From NCBI RefSeq assembly GCF_900103825.1, contig NZ_FNIF01000001.1:898678-962677 (forward strand): 64,000 nucleotides of DNA, written 5' to 3'. The position numbers were made by a program, and so were the translations under genes. This DNA is from Paenibacillus sp. yr247 (GTDB lineage: Bacteria > Bacillota > Bacilli > Paenibacillales > NBRC-103111). Every line of letters begins with the position of its first letter. The stretch's first letter is position 1. Shown in pieces: positions 27,113-35,613 of the stretch. The notes under the pieces are model-generated. The model was given only the letters and a program-made list of their open reading frames with translations, did not search any database and had not been told where the DNA came from.

Positions 27113-27568
27113 TTGAGTTTCAGTTTTTTCATCCGGACGCAATTTACTTTTTACACACAGGATCGCACACTTAGTTGCATTTTATCCGGTATCTCCGGAG
27201 CACATGTCAACATTACAGGTTTTGTCCAATCCAAGAAAAGCAACCGTCTGAATTTGGTCCGACTCGTGGCCGGATCTGCCGATGTGGAAAGTGCTAATGA
27301 TCTTCGCATCGTGAGAAAAGTATTGGCATCAAGTGGTGTCAAGTTGCATGAAGCGAAAGTTTGTCAAATCCGCAAAATCACGCCCGGAGTTCCCGGAGCA
27401 CTCAAAGCTATATTTGGAGCCCTTTGGTGCAAGGTAAAGGTTATAGCCATGTATGCGGGAGAGAGTAACAGAATCTTCGTCTATGTTTCCGATCTAAATA
27501 AAGCCATCCGGACTTTGTCACAAATAAATGTGCACCAATACAAAAAAAAATGTCGCCGTTCGGGATAA
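27113..27568 (+). CDS. Tandem ACT-domain-like protein
   Basis: This is a protein of about 151 residues. An ACT-like beta-alpha-beta pattern is seen in two halves: CILSGISGAHVNITGFVQSK with NLVRLVAGSADVESANDLRI VRKVL, then ITPGVPGALKAIFGALWCKV with AMYAGESNRIFVYVSDLNKA. ACT domains bind amino acids and regulate enzymes; here no catalytic domain is attached. I chose the TTG at 27113 because GAGGTG lies seven nt upstream. The last residues (YKKKCRRSG) follow an eight-A run and may be altered by slippage. Confidence 0.65.
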   Translation: MSFSFFIRTQFTFYTQDRTLSCILSGISGAHVNITGFVQSKKSNRLNLVRLVAGSADVESANDLRIVRKVLASSGVKLHEAKVCQIRKITPGVPGALKAIFGALWCKVKVIAMYAGESNRIFVYVSDLNKAIRTLSQINVHQYKKKCRRSG

Positions 27569-27917
27569 GAGAGCGAGTAAAATAATTGACCGAAAGAAAC
27601 GGTATTTGCATAAATGTTCTCATATATCGCTTCTCACAAAGCATTACGAAGATGAAAGCTCAACATATTCGATAAATGGTTTGGCCGCTAGCGAAACGTT
27701 GCGGGTCTGTTCTCCATTTCAGGCCAATCTTCCAGTACCAACACTCATCTGTAATGAGAATCCAGACGAGCCAGTCCAGCATCAGCCCCGAGGTTTTGCG
27801 CATAAAACCTACTAGTTTGGGAACAATTTAGAAGAAAATAAAAAGGTTTTGATAGCTGGATATTTATTACCCAAATATAGATAGATTCAAAATACTTTTG
27901 TTTATGAGGAGAAAATA

Positions 27918-28418
27918 ATGGCTGAAATCATTGGGGTAAGTACTTGGATACTGGCGGCTTTACGTTGGGGAGACTGGAGAAACTGGAGCAAGTATCATGC
28001 AACCATTCTTTATTTTATTCTTGGCGACGTACTTTACTATTATGTCACTTGTACTCATCGACTCTGGACACTTGTCCCTACGTGGCCACTTAAAAACGAA
28101 CTTATATGTGTAGCAGGGGAGCTCATTGTATTCGCAAGCACTGTATTAATCTTTTTGGGAAGATATCCTAGTGGTCATTTTATATCGACTTGGTGGACCA
28201 TTGTGTGGATTTGTATTTACACGGCAAATGAATGGGTATTATTACACACCGGCACATTTACATATCTCCATGGATGGACATTATTTGACTCGTTTTTATT
28301 TAACATTCTCATGTTCATTCTTCTTCGGCTTCATTCTAAGATACCATTGATTACGTATGTACTATCAATTCCAATAGCAATCATCCTTATTTCCCTGAAT
28401 TCCATTCCGATTAAATGA
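27918..28418 (+). CDS. CBO0543 family membrane protein
   Basis: This is a 166-residue protein with about five membrane helices and many aromatics (STWILAALRWGDWRNWSKYH, FILGDVLYYYVTCTHRLWT, WTIVWICIYTANEWVLLHTG). The W..W.K...T..YF..GD..Y pattern is that of the CBO0543 family, common and often multi-copy in Bacillales and Clostridia, with unknown function. TGAGGAGA precedes the ATG, and a terminator follows at 28458. Confidence 0.85.
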   Translation: MAEIIGVSTWILAALRWGDWRNWSKYHATILYFILGDVLYYYVTCTHRLWTLVPTWPLKNELICVAGELIVFASTVLIFLGRYPSGHFISTWWTIVWICIYTANEWVLLHTGTFTYLHGWTLFDSFLFNILMFILLRLHSKIPLITYVLSIPIAIILISLNSIPIK

Positions 28419-28457
28419 GGATAAGCAGCCTGCCCGGCCTTAAATAAGGAAACGTGT

Positions 28458-28483
28458 AAACAGCCCCCCGAGGCTGTTTTTTT
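28458..28483 (+). terminator. Rho-independent terminator
   Basis: AAACAGCC-CCCCGA-GGCTGTTTTTTT forms a short stem with a T-run. Confidence 0.75.
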
Positions 28484-28659
28484 ATGTTTGAGTAACGATT
28501 GAGAGTATGGTATTTCAATACTAAGTTAACAGGCAGATTAAAGTTACGCAATGATTGATTCAGACCCAAGCAATCCTATTTTTCAGCATGTGGTATTATT
28601 AGGGAAAGAAAAATAATGGTTAAACATTGAAGAAAACAAAATATGGAGGTTGATTTAAA

Positions 28660-29127
28660 ATGATTAGCATAAGAAGAACTTCTGCAGAAAATCCTGATTT
28701 TTGTAGTTTAATAGAATTGCTGGATAAAGATTTGTGGAATAGATATCCAGAAACACAACAAAATTTTACTGCGTTTAATGTAGTCAAATTAGATGCAAAA
28801 GTTATTGTTGCTTATGATGATGACAGAGCTGTTGGTTGTGGCTGTTTTAGGGAAATTGGAAATAAAACTATAGTCGAAATTAAAAGAATGTATGTAAAAG
28901 AAGAAGTAAGGGGAAAGGGTATAGCCAAATCAATACTAATAGAACTTGAAAAATGGGCAATAGAAGAAGGGAGAAATAGTGCAATTTTGGAAACCGGGAT
29001 AAATCAACCTGAAGCAATATCATTATATAAGAAATTAGGTTATGAACAAATTGAAAAATATGAACCGTATGTAAATAGTAATGATAGTATTTGTATGGGG
29101 AAAGAATTATCAGAGAAATTTTCTTGA
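28660..29127 (+). CDS. GNAT family N-acetyltransferase
   Basis: This is a 155-residue GNAT fold. Motif A for acetyl-CoA is VEIKRMYVKEEVRGKGIAKS (R/QxxGxG/A as RGKGIA). The end has NQPEAISLYKKLGYEQIEKY, typical of YitI/RimI-like enzymes. GGAGG precedes the ATG. The substrate is unknown. It is AT-rich and stands alone. Confidence 0.92.
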   Translation: MISIRRTSAENPDFCSLIELLDKDLWNRYPETQQNFTAFNVVKLDAKVIVAYDDDRAVGCGCFREIGNKTIVEIKRMYVKEEVRGKGIAKSILIELEKWAIEEGRNSAILETGINQPEAISLYKKLGYEQIEKYEPYVNSNDSICMGKELSEKFS

Positions 29128-29275
29128 ATTGTTAACTAACGAGAAACGAGAGTTTCATTAACTTACACAGGCTGTAGACGAAGGGTGCCAATTTGCCTCT
29201 CTTTTTATTAATCATGAGGATTGAAGCCCGCTTTTTCTGTCAAGAATAGTTAGCATGACTTTTGAAAGCAGATGA

Positions 29276-30127
29276 GTGAAGAAAATGAAAGATATTACTT
29301 TTAAGGCTTTGGCAATCACAAATGAAATTGATCTGAACAAAATCGCCATCCACTGCGGAATTCCCAAAAAATACACATGGGAACAACCCTTAATTCTAAG
29401 AGGCGATATTCTTACATCGATCCTTAATAAAGATATAGACTCACTACAACAAGTGTTAGTGTTTTCTTTCGGAAGCGTTGTCTTTGTTAATCACACTCAC
29501 ATGGATGAGATAACTGGCTTTTTGAAATTCATCCAATCATTCGAGCCTGATATTGAACTCCAACCTGCCGACAGATACACGGACGATTACAGCCTTCACA
29601 TCGAGGAAATCGATAGCATGGAGTTAACTGACAAGTATGTAATGGTAGCTAAGTATGAATCCTTTTACCCCGAATTAATCTCCACCGTCCTTGCCAAATC
29701 GGTAGCTCTTGAGAAGATAGAAGAACAACTTGGGAAAATTCATGATAGCCTCGAAATTATGATAGACCGGCTTGAAAAAGGAAAACTACGTGTTGGCAAC
29801 AAAGAATTGGCAAGAACGACCGCAAAAATTGTACGTCACGAATATAACACCCTTGCCTATATTATGATCTTGGATAAACCTGATTTGACTTGGACCAACA
29901 GTACGGCAAGCGAATTTTACGTTGGGATGATGGATTTTTTTGAATTGAACGATCGATTTAAAATACTTAAAAGCAAAACGGACATTTTATACCACATCTT
30001 GGAGGGTTTTTCAAATATCAGTCATTCCATCCGAGGGCTTTTCGTCGAATGGATCGTTGTGATTCTTATTGTTATTGAGGTGGTCTTAACGATACTACAA
30101 ATCATTGGTTGGATTCCCTCACATTAG
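29276..30127 (+). CDS. RMD1/DUF155 family protein
   Basis: This is a 283-residue protein. The N-terminal half has FKALAITNEIDLNKIAIHC and QQVLVFSFGSVVFVNHTHMD. The C-terminal half has the family block KSVALEKIEEQLGKIHDSLE, FYVGMMDFFELNDRFKILKS, and a final membrane helix FVEWIVVILIVIEVVLTIL. This is the YDR282C/RMD1/SIF2 (DUF155) family, best known from fungal mitochondria; bacterial members are uncharacterised. It is tail-anchored with most of the protein likely in the cytoplasm. The GTG at 29276 or the ATG at 29285 may start it. Confidence 0.8.
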   Translation: MKKMKDITFKALAITNEIDLNKIAIHCGIPKKYTWEQPLILRGDILTSILNKDIDSLQQVLVFSFGSVVFVNHTHMDEITGFLKFIQSFEPDIELQPADRYTDDYSLHIEEIDSMELTDKYVMVAKYESFYPELISTVLAKSVALEKIEEQLGKIHDSLEIMIDRLEKGKLRVGNKELARTTAKIVRHEYNTLAYIMILDKPDLTWTNSTASEFYVGMMDFFELNDRFKILKSKTDILYHILEGFSNISHSIRGLFVEWIVVILIVIEVVLTILQIIGWIPSH

Positions 30128-30215
30128 AAAAGGAGAAAGAGAACAATAACGTACGTTAGGACATCAGTAGTGTTCCGTGCCAGCACAAAAGGAAAATGCT
30201 AAGACTGACTGCATG

Positions 30216-30272
30216 TCAGACGACACAAACATAGGCGTATTGGAGACCAGTCAAATGGGGATTTTTTTATGT
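30216..30272. repeat. Interspersed repeat, copy 1 (CGACACAAACATAG..GTATTGGAG)
   Basis: CGACACAAACATAGGCGTAT, then TGGAGACC and AAATGGGGATTTTTTTAT, recur with few changes at 35201-35256. The CGACACAAACATAG core is also the unit seen in clusters at 54.1, 56.8 and 61.1 kb. Confidence 0.6.
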
Positions 30273-30580
30273 TTTAGAACAGTGTAATGGGTTACTTCTC
30301 CTAGAAATGATTGCATTTTTACCATACTCCGTGCTATATTTCTTTTATTCGATAATAATCGAATTAAAACAAAGAATGGGGGGTGAAAATGTTAATCCCC
30401 GTTCAACCGGATAATCCACAAATCTGAACAACTCGTCATGCGAGAAGGGTTAGATACAATGTTGCCAGGAATATTTGGTTAAAAATACAGAAGTCCGGGC
30501 TACTTGAATCAAATCGACATTGCCAATGGACTTAATATCGGCGCGACGAGAAGAGCATATAACACAATGGAGGTTATCGA
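30273..30580. other. Region before the old yellow enzyme gene with possible regulator relic
   Basis: A GGGGGGTG site and an ATG at 30390 start LIPVQPDNPQI, then a stop. This may be the first codons of a lost gene. The downstream 100 bp has no clear frame. The OYE promoter must lie here. Confidence 0.3.
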
Positions 30581-31699
30581 ATGGAAAAACATAACAAATC
30601 GCAAGCCGTAGATTCCCTGTTCAAACCCTTTTCTTTAGGAAATCTGAAATTGTCTAACCGAATCGTAATGGCTCCGATGACTCGAAGCTTTTCACCGGGC
30701 GGAGTGCCAGGACCTGATGTTGCGGCTTACTACAAACGTCGGGCGGAGAACGGTGTTGGCCTAATCGTAACTGAAGGGACATTGATCAATCATCCCGCGG
30801 CAACGGGGGATCCTAACGTGCCTAACTTTCACGGCGAGGAAGCCCTTGAGGGCTGGGCTAAAGTAGCAGCGGCAGTTCACGAGGCGGGAGGTCGAATCGT
30901 ACCGCAGTTATGGCACGTCGGGATGACGCGCGCGAACGGATCGCAACCGAATCCGGAAGCCCTCTCCATCGGACCCTCTGGTCTCAATCTTAACGGTGAT
31001 AAGGTCAATGAACCAATGACGCAATCAGAGATAGACTCCATCGTTAAAGCGTTTGCGCAAGCGGCAGCCGATGCCAAGAGAATTGGTTTTGACGGGATTG
31101 AGCTTCATGGCGCGCATGGCTACTTGATAGATCAATTTTTCTGGGAGAGAACAAACCAACGCAGCGACGATTATGGCGGCAACATGATAGCGCGCACTCG
31201 TTTTGCTGTTGAGATTATTAAAGCATGCCGTCTTGCGATTGGTCCTGATTTCCCGATTATTTTACGGATGTCACAATGGAAATCTTCCCAATACGATGCG
31301 AAACTGGCGGCAACTCCAGAGTCGCTGGCCCAATTCTTGGCGCCCCTGGTGGAAGCAGGCGTTGATATTTTCCATTGCTCGACTCGCCGCTTTTGGGAAC
31401 CTGAATTCGAAGGTTCAAGCCTTAACTTTGCGGGATGGGTTAAGAAGTTGACTGGCAAACCAACGATCACGGTGGGATCGATTGGGCTCGATGCTGAATT
31501 CCTGGGTGCATTTAAAGGGAATAGTGCCGGTGTGGCAGACATTAACGAACTTCTTGTCCGATTGGATCATGAGGAATTTGACCTTGTGGCGATTGGCCGC
31601 GCCTTACTGGTTGACCCAGCGTGGGCTGACAAAGTGCGTGATGGACGATGGGATGAACTCGTGCCTTTCAATACGGAAGTATTGAAGAAATTGTATTAA
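30581..31699 (+). CDS. Old yellow enzyme family NADH:flavin oxidoreductase
   Basis: This is a 372-residue FMN TIM-barrel. It begins SLFKPFSLGNLKLSNRIVMAP and carries the OYE signature IELHGAHGYLIDQFFWERTN, then RSDDYGG, plus PQLWHVGMTR and the late phosphate-binding DLVAIGRALLVDPAW. OYEs reduce activated C=C bonds (enones, nitroesters) with NAD(P)H. GGAGG precedes the ATG. It may be a further electrophile-detoxifying enzyme beside the azoreductases and aldo/keto reductases, though not linked in an operon. Confidence 0.94.
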   Translation: MEKHNKSQAVDSLFKPFSLGNLKLSNRIVMAPMTRSFSPGGVPGPDVAAYYKRRAENGVGLIVTEGTLINHPAATGDPNVPNFHGEEALEGWAKVAAAVHEAGGRIVPQLWHVGMTRANGSQPNPEALSIGPSGLNLNGDKVNEPMTQSEIDSIVKAFAQAAADAKRIGFDGIELHGAHGYLIDQFFWERTNQRSDDYGGNMIARTRFAVEIIKACRLAIGPDFPIILRMSQWKSSQYDAKLAATPESLAQFLAPLVEAGVDIFHCSTRRFWEPEFEGSSLNFAGWVKKLTGKPTITVGSIGLDAEFLGAFKGNSAGVADINELLVRLDHEEFDLVAIGRALLVDPAWADKVRDGRWDELVPFNTEVLKKLY

Positions 31700-31820
31700 A
31701 GAATCAAAGCTGAAACAGCTTTTCAGCACTACTAAAGATATAGCTGCAATAGAGGAAGCCATTTCGATGGCTCTTTTACACGTTCTATTTTCGTTACCAA
31801 TAAATTCCTAAAACCAAAAA

Positions 31821-31852
31821 CGGAGCCCGACAGCTAGCCTGCGAGGCTCCGT
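31821..31852. terminator. Terminator between convergent OYE and NIPSNAP genes
   Basis: CGGAGCC...GGCTCCG forms a stem in a region shared by the two convergent genes. Confidence 0.6.
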
Positions 31853-31889
31853 TCCTGTATTCACCACCACAAAGCAAGTGCCAACCACG

Positions 31890-32207
31890 CTACCGAGTAA
31901 AAAACTCGGCACGCTTCATGAATATCTCCTCGAGCTTTTCTACAATAGGTCCATTTTCCTCGGATTTGAGCTTCACCTCGATCCATTCCGGATCTTGCCG
32001 GAACGAATCCCACTGCCGCTGCCGTTCTTCCATATCCTTATATTCCATCACGTAATACAGCTTCGGAAGCCCCGTCTGATCGATCCAAAAATCGTACACC
32101 TTCATCCCCAGCCGCTCGAAAATACCGAGCGTGTGCTGGCCGAAACGATGCAGAATCGCATCCATTCTCCCCGCATGCATCGTATAAATACGCAATTCGT
32201 ATAGCAT
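31890..32207 (-). CDS. NIPSNAP family protein
   Basis: This is a 105-residue ferredoxin-like (dimeric alpha-beta barrel) protein beginning MLYELRIYTMHAGRMDAILH, with LGMKVYDFWIDQTGLPKLYY and MEERQRQWDSFRQDPEW. This is the NIPSNAP pattern. Bacterial members are small monooxygenase-like folds without established roles. The gene is a single unit, convergent with the OYE gene. Confidence 0.9.
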   Translation of the reverse strand: MLYELRIYTMHAGRMDAILHRFGQHTLGIFERLGMKVYDFWIDQTGLPKLYYVMEYKDMEERQRQWDSFRQDPEWIEVKLKSEENGPIVEKLEEIFMKRAEFFTR

Positions 32208-32705
32208 GTCTATTCCCTCGCTTCCGAAAAATTGTGAATATTGTGCGTTCTGAGAATTATTTTACCATTATTCTTCGTCACATAGGGGAATTTGTGGCAT
32301 ACGTCCATCAAGCACTTTGTATCGAGCGCGAGTAAGGCACCTCGCATGCCTTTTCATCATATATACCTAGTCTCTTCTGATTGACCTATGAATAAAATCC
32401 ATGATTTTGTTCAAAAGAATCATGTTTGTACCAAACCGCGTTTTTAATGGGATCCGACAAGCCTATTTTACATCTAACTACAAACGGTTATGACAGAAGC
32501 CCATATAATACATGGTCAAATGTCTAATAGGAGTGGCCATAATCACAGAAATGAGGATAACATTATCAGAACTCATTGAATAAGTAAACAAGAAAGACGG
32601 AAGCCAATAATGGCCGCCGTCTTTCTTGTTTACTTACCATCTAGCCGGTTCCAGAAAGCTTCCTACAGATGTAAGGCGAAACTAAGAATTTACTTACTTA
32701 TTTAA
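32208..32705. other. Intergenic region with a long hairpin
   Basis: No gene is seen. A long inverted repeat at 32581-32636 (AAGTAAACAAGAAAGACGG against its complement) with A/T flanks is a strong bidirectional terminator. GGCATACGTCC..CAAGCACT at 32296 recurs at 33570. Confidence 0.5.
32581..32636. terminator. Long bidirectional terminator hairpin
   Basis: The arms AAGTAAACAAGAAAGACGG and CCGTCTTTCTTGTTTACTT are perfect complements of 19 bases around AAGCCAATAATGGCCG. Confidence 0.7.
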
Positions 32706-33044
32706 TTAAATGAAAAACGGGAACCCAAGAAAGGGTATGGCAAATAAGAACGCAAGTGCTGCAAGTGGAAAGAAAAATCTTTCAAAACCGAAACCAGGTA
32801 AAAAAGCAGATGTTTTTACTTGCTTGGCTTTCTTGACGGACTGTTTTTTGATGGACTGATTGTTATTCAAAGCGTATGTTTCAACTTCACCCTGTTCTCC
32901 AATATAGCCGTTAATAATCAATCGATCGCCATCAATTCCCTCAATAGTCCCGTAATAATGCGTTCCATCATGTAATACTGCGCAAACTGGCCTTCCTACG
33001 TAAGGCATTATAGTTGCCTCGCAAATCGGAAATATCCTCTCCAC
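32706..33044 (-). CDS. LSm-like domain membrane protein, hypothetical
   Basis: This is a protein of about 112 residues from a GTG at 33044, which has AAGGAGG upstream. The frame is open to an ATG at 33086, but that would bury the ribosome binding site. Residues 10-50 form a small beta-barrel-like segment (PYVGRPVCAVLHDGTHYYGT, then GIDGDRLIINGYIG). A Lys-rich linker follows (SIKKQSVKKAKQVK) and then one hydrophobic helix (ERFFFPLAALAFLFAIPFLG). A similar fold is seen in other small Bacillales spore proteins. The function is unknown. Confidence 0.65.
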   Translation of the reverse strand: MERIFPICEATIMPYVGRPVCAVLHDGTHYYGTIEGIDGDRLIINGYIGEQGEVETYALNNNQSIKKQSVKKAKQVKTSAFLPGFGFERFFFPLAALAFLFAIPFLGFPFFI

Positions 33045-33648
33045 CTGATCCGTTACCTCCTTCAAGATAAAATCTAGTTTTATCATATGTCAGTAGTTAT
33101 TAGGTGATTGGATATATGACCTTTTCAGTTCCGCCCATATTGATTATTATGTCATGATCGTTTAATCGTTTAAGCCGTATACAACGAGTAGAAGGCTAAA
33201 TTATTGTTATTAAAGAACCCTGAAAACAGTATTTCAGTTTAAGATTAAATGAAAAAGCAAATCCCCACTAGGCTTAAAGTTTAAAATGAGGGTAACGAGT
33301 GAGTGTGAGTGTGAGTGTGTGTATGTTGGCAATATCAATATACGTTTAAGTTGATGGTTCCGCACTAGGTAGATACCCAATTTGATACTCATTTCATCTT
33401 CAAGTAGGCTGATTAGTCTGTGTTCCCTGATTATTTCGTTAAAAATAACACTGGCTATGATTTCGTCGAAGCCGATCATACAAAGTCGCTAATAGCAATC
33501 GGCAAAAATAGCTACGCGGTTTTCTCGACGGATACGCGTGTGCGCTTTTCTTCGGCGGTTGCCCCCAGTGGCATACGTCCAAGCAAGCACTAAGTACCGA
33601 ACGTATAATTATACCGTAGTGAAAAATCACCGAGAGGAATGAGTAAAC
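33045..33648. other. Intergenic region with microsatellite and second copy of a short repeat
   Basis: GTGAGTGTGAGTGTGAGTGT (33299-33322) is a simple repeat. GGCATACGTCC-CAAGCACT-AGTACCGAACG at 33570-33603 resembles 32296-32328. I find no convincing gene; open frames here lack ribosome binding sites. Confidence 0.4.
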
Positions 33649-33762
33649 ATGAGCTCAGTAGGTTATGGTGAAGGTTATGGTTATGGTTATGGCCGCAACG
33701 TCACATTTATCTTGGTTCTTTTTATTCTTTTGGTAATCATCACAACAGCTTTTGTAATTTAA
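33649..33762 (+). CDS. YjcZ-like sporulation mini-protein (37 aa)
   Basis: The peptide starts MSSVGYGEGYGYGYGRN and ends in one hydrophobic helix, TFILVLFILLVIITTAFVI. A Gly/Tyr head plus the FILVLFILLVII helix is the signature of the YjcZ/YhzC-type sporulation proteins of Bacillales, small membrane peptides found in spores. A GAGAGGAATGAG site precedes the ATG. Two similar peptides are encoded on the other strand just downstream. Confidence 0.85.
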   Translation: MSSVGYGEGYGYGYGRNVTFILVLFILLVIITTAFVI

Positions 33763-33779
33763 TATTCCTTTAAAACACA

Positions 33780-33815
33780 AAGAAAGCCTAGAAACTATCT
33801 TCTAGGTTTCTTACT
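33780..33815 (+). terminator. Terminator after the YjcZ-like gene
   Basis: AAGAAAGCCTAGAA and TTCTAGGTTTCTT pair with an ACTATC loop. Confidence 0.65.
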
Positions 33816-33889
33816 CATTATTAGCCAATTTCATTAGTTTATGCTTCGTTGACTGTGTAAATGAGAAAAACAAGTAGCTTCATTTTTAA

Positions 33890-33976
33890 TTACCAAACCA
33901 TACGAGTAATAATAACGAGAAGGATGAAAAGAACTAAGATCGTAGCAGTAGAAGTATGAAGTCCTACAAAGCTCAT
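33890..33976 (-). CDS. YjcZ-like mini-protein (28 aa)
   Basis: On the minus strand the peptide begins MSFVGLHTSTATILVLFILL and ends VIITRMVW. It shares the ILVLFILLVII helix with the peptide at 33649. An AAGGGGGAGAAAG ribosome binding site precedes the ATG. A frameshifted relative of this copy (GLHTLTATILVL) is at 45872. Confidence 0.75.
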   Translation of the reverse strand: MSFVGLHTSTATILVLFILLVIITRMVW

Positions 33977-34242
33977 ACTTTCTCCCCCTTTCCATAAGAT
34001 ATATCATTCTATGAAACTAATTTATTAGTTGTTTGGACATTTGCTATACTAAAGTCAAATATGGGTGCTACATATAGTAATGGAAGAAGATTGGATATGA
34101 CTATTGCGGAAGTTCGTAAACGTTATGAGTCCTAATTTTAAAAAATGTTAAGAATATAATAATTGTAGGGGAAAGTTCGCCTATGCCTCTCACTTTATTT
34201 CGACTGCCTGAATACTCTAACTTAGGATGGAGGTAATGATGA

Positions 34243-34677
34243 ATGAATCAGAATAACAGCAATCCTAATAATTTTTTTGATTTTGAGCAATTATTTAGAG
34301 GGAAAATGCCTTATATGCCCTTAGATCAATTAAATAATCCAGAATGGATTCAAAATTATATGCAGCTTGTCTTAAATGCGTATGGAAAGATAACACAAGA
34401 AGATCTTCAGATAGTTACTTCTGAGACGGATCATTACATTATCGTTAAAATAAGGGCTCCGGAAACAATAAATCTAAAACGTTTAAGGGTGCTCGCCAGC
34501 ACTAGTGATGTGAAACTGGAAGGTTTGCCTGGAAACAAAGAACAAGTTATTAAATTGCCGACGCTTGTCCATTCCACAAGTGGAAGGGCCTTTGTGAAAG
34601 CGGATCTTTTAGAAATTAAAATACGAAAACAAAATGCTGATGATGGCTACCACGAAGTGATCATGCGAAACGAATGA
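34243..34677 (+). CDS. Hsp20/GerT-like spore protein
   Basis: This is a 144-residue protein. The N-terminus is Asn-rich (NQNNSNPNNFFDFEQLF). From residue 50 an alpha-crystallin-like beta sandwich is suggested by YIIVKIRAPETINLKRLRVL, ASTSDVKLEGLPGNKEQVI KLP and the final DLLEIKIRKQ. Small-heat-shock-like proteins with this layout are annotated as GerT, a spore coat/germination protein, in Bacillus and Paenibacillus. GGAGG lies nine nt before the ATG. The location among YjcZ-like genes supports a spore role. Confidence 0.65.
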   Translation: MNQNNSNPNNFFDFEQLFRGKMPYMPLDQLNNPEWIQNYMQLVLNAYGKITQEDLQIVTSETDHYIIVKIRAPETINLKRLRVLASTSDVKLEGLPGNKEQVIKLPTLVHSTSGRAFVKADLLEIKIRKQNADDGYHEVIMRNE

Positions 34678-34986
34678 AAAGCGATTGGAGGGACATTAGA
34701 GTTGGTTGGGGCAGTTTGATTTAAATGATGCAAACAAGGCAAGAAACGGAGTGCAAAAATTGGTTGAAAATAAAGAGTATGAAATCAACAACCAAAAAGA
34801 GAAACATACGGTTTGAGGCAATAACTATTGAAAATCTCATAATTAATTGAGGGATATGTAGAAGATTGATCCAGAAGACAACGTGAGAGTCAAGAAGAAA
34901 AATAGGAATTCAAACTCAATTACCAAAAAAAAGGTCCCTAGCTAGGCAAATTCACCAGGAGCCCTTTCTTTACTGAATCGATTAGG

Positions 34987-35082
34987 TTACCATGCAAAAC
35001 ACACAGATACAATAACCAAAAGAATGAAGAGAACTAAAACAGCTGCTGCATTATGACGAAATCCTTCTACTGCTAATCCCAT
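34987..35082 (-). CDS. YjcZ-like mini-protein (31 aa)
   Basis: On the minus strand the peptide begins MGLAVEGFRHNAAAVLVLFI and continues LLVIVSVCFAW. This is the third member of the local family with the VLVLFILLVIV helix. The ribosome binding site is weak. The peptide helices are nearly identical while the heads differ. Confidence 0.7.
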   Translation of the reverse strand: MGLAVEGFRHNAAAVLVLFILLVIVSVCFAW

Positions 35083-35200
35083 ATTATATCAACTTATTTA
35101 ATGAATTTTATTACTCTGTATACTATGACAATATTTCCCCTTTCATTGGACTTGTATAACGTGGCATATAAACATATTGCTTAGTATATAGAACCGGTAA

Positions 35201-35256
35201 ACGACACAAACATAGTCGTATTGGAGTCCCCGTTAAATGGGGATTTTTTTATTTAT
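35201..35256. repeat. Interspersed repeat, copy 2
   Basis: CGACACAAACATAGTCGTAT, then TGGAGTCCCCGTTAAATGGGG, then T-run. It matches 30216-30272 over about 50 bases. The CCCC..GGGG T-run part could act as a terminator. Confidence 0.6.
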
Positions 35257-35391
35257 CGATCGTTTTTCGAAGCATTCCCAGCCGCTGAAACGTAGGAACG
35301 ATATTCTGCTGAACGAGAAGTTGTGTTATGTTTACGATTGAACGAACCATATAATATCATAAAATAATGGGTGGATTTTCCATGCGGGGAG

Positions 35392-35604
35392 ATGAAATTT
35401 ATTTTACCAGGAGCTGTTGTTATTATCTTAAATGAACATGATGAAATCATGTTACAGCATAGACAAGATGGAAGTTTTAGAGGAAACAGGTTTAATAATA
35501 AGAAACTTACAATTAGTGGATTTTCTTTCTGGAAGAGATTATTTTTATAAAATAGCTAGTAGTGACGAGTTTTATTCAGTGTACAGAAGCATACAAACAC
35601 AGGA
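35392..35604 (+). pseudogene. NUDIX hydrolase with the Nudix box deleted
   Basis: The first frame reads MKFILPGAVVIILNEHDEIM, then LQHRQDGSF. It then jumps to another frame reading EVLEETGLIIRNLQLVDFLS and YFYKIASSDEFYSVYR. In family members about 20 residues with GGxxExGE stand between DGS and EVLEETG, so the catalytic motif is exactly what is missing. GGAAGTTTTAGAGGAAAC sits at the junction and suggests deletion at a short repeat. Confidence 0.8.
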
Positions 35605-35613
35605 GACAACCAA

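Noticed and set aside
27528..27815. 95-codon frame after the ACT-domain gene
   Set aside because: It overlaps the end of the ACT gene, has no ribosome binding site and no recognisable sequence.
33299..33322. GTGAGTGTGAGTGT run considered as a binding-site array
   Set aside because: It is a plain microsatellite with no gene close enough to be regulated.
34061..34135. 24-codon frame MGATYSNGRRLDMTIAEV
   Set aside because: It lacks a ribosome binding site and is too short to judge.
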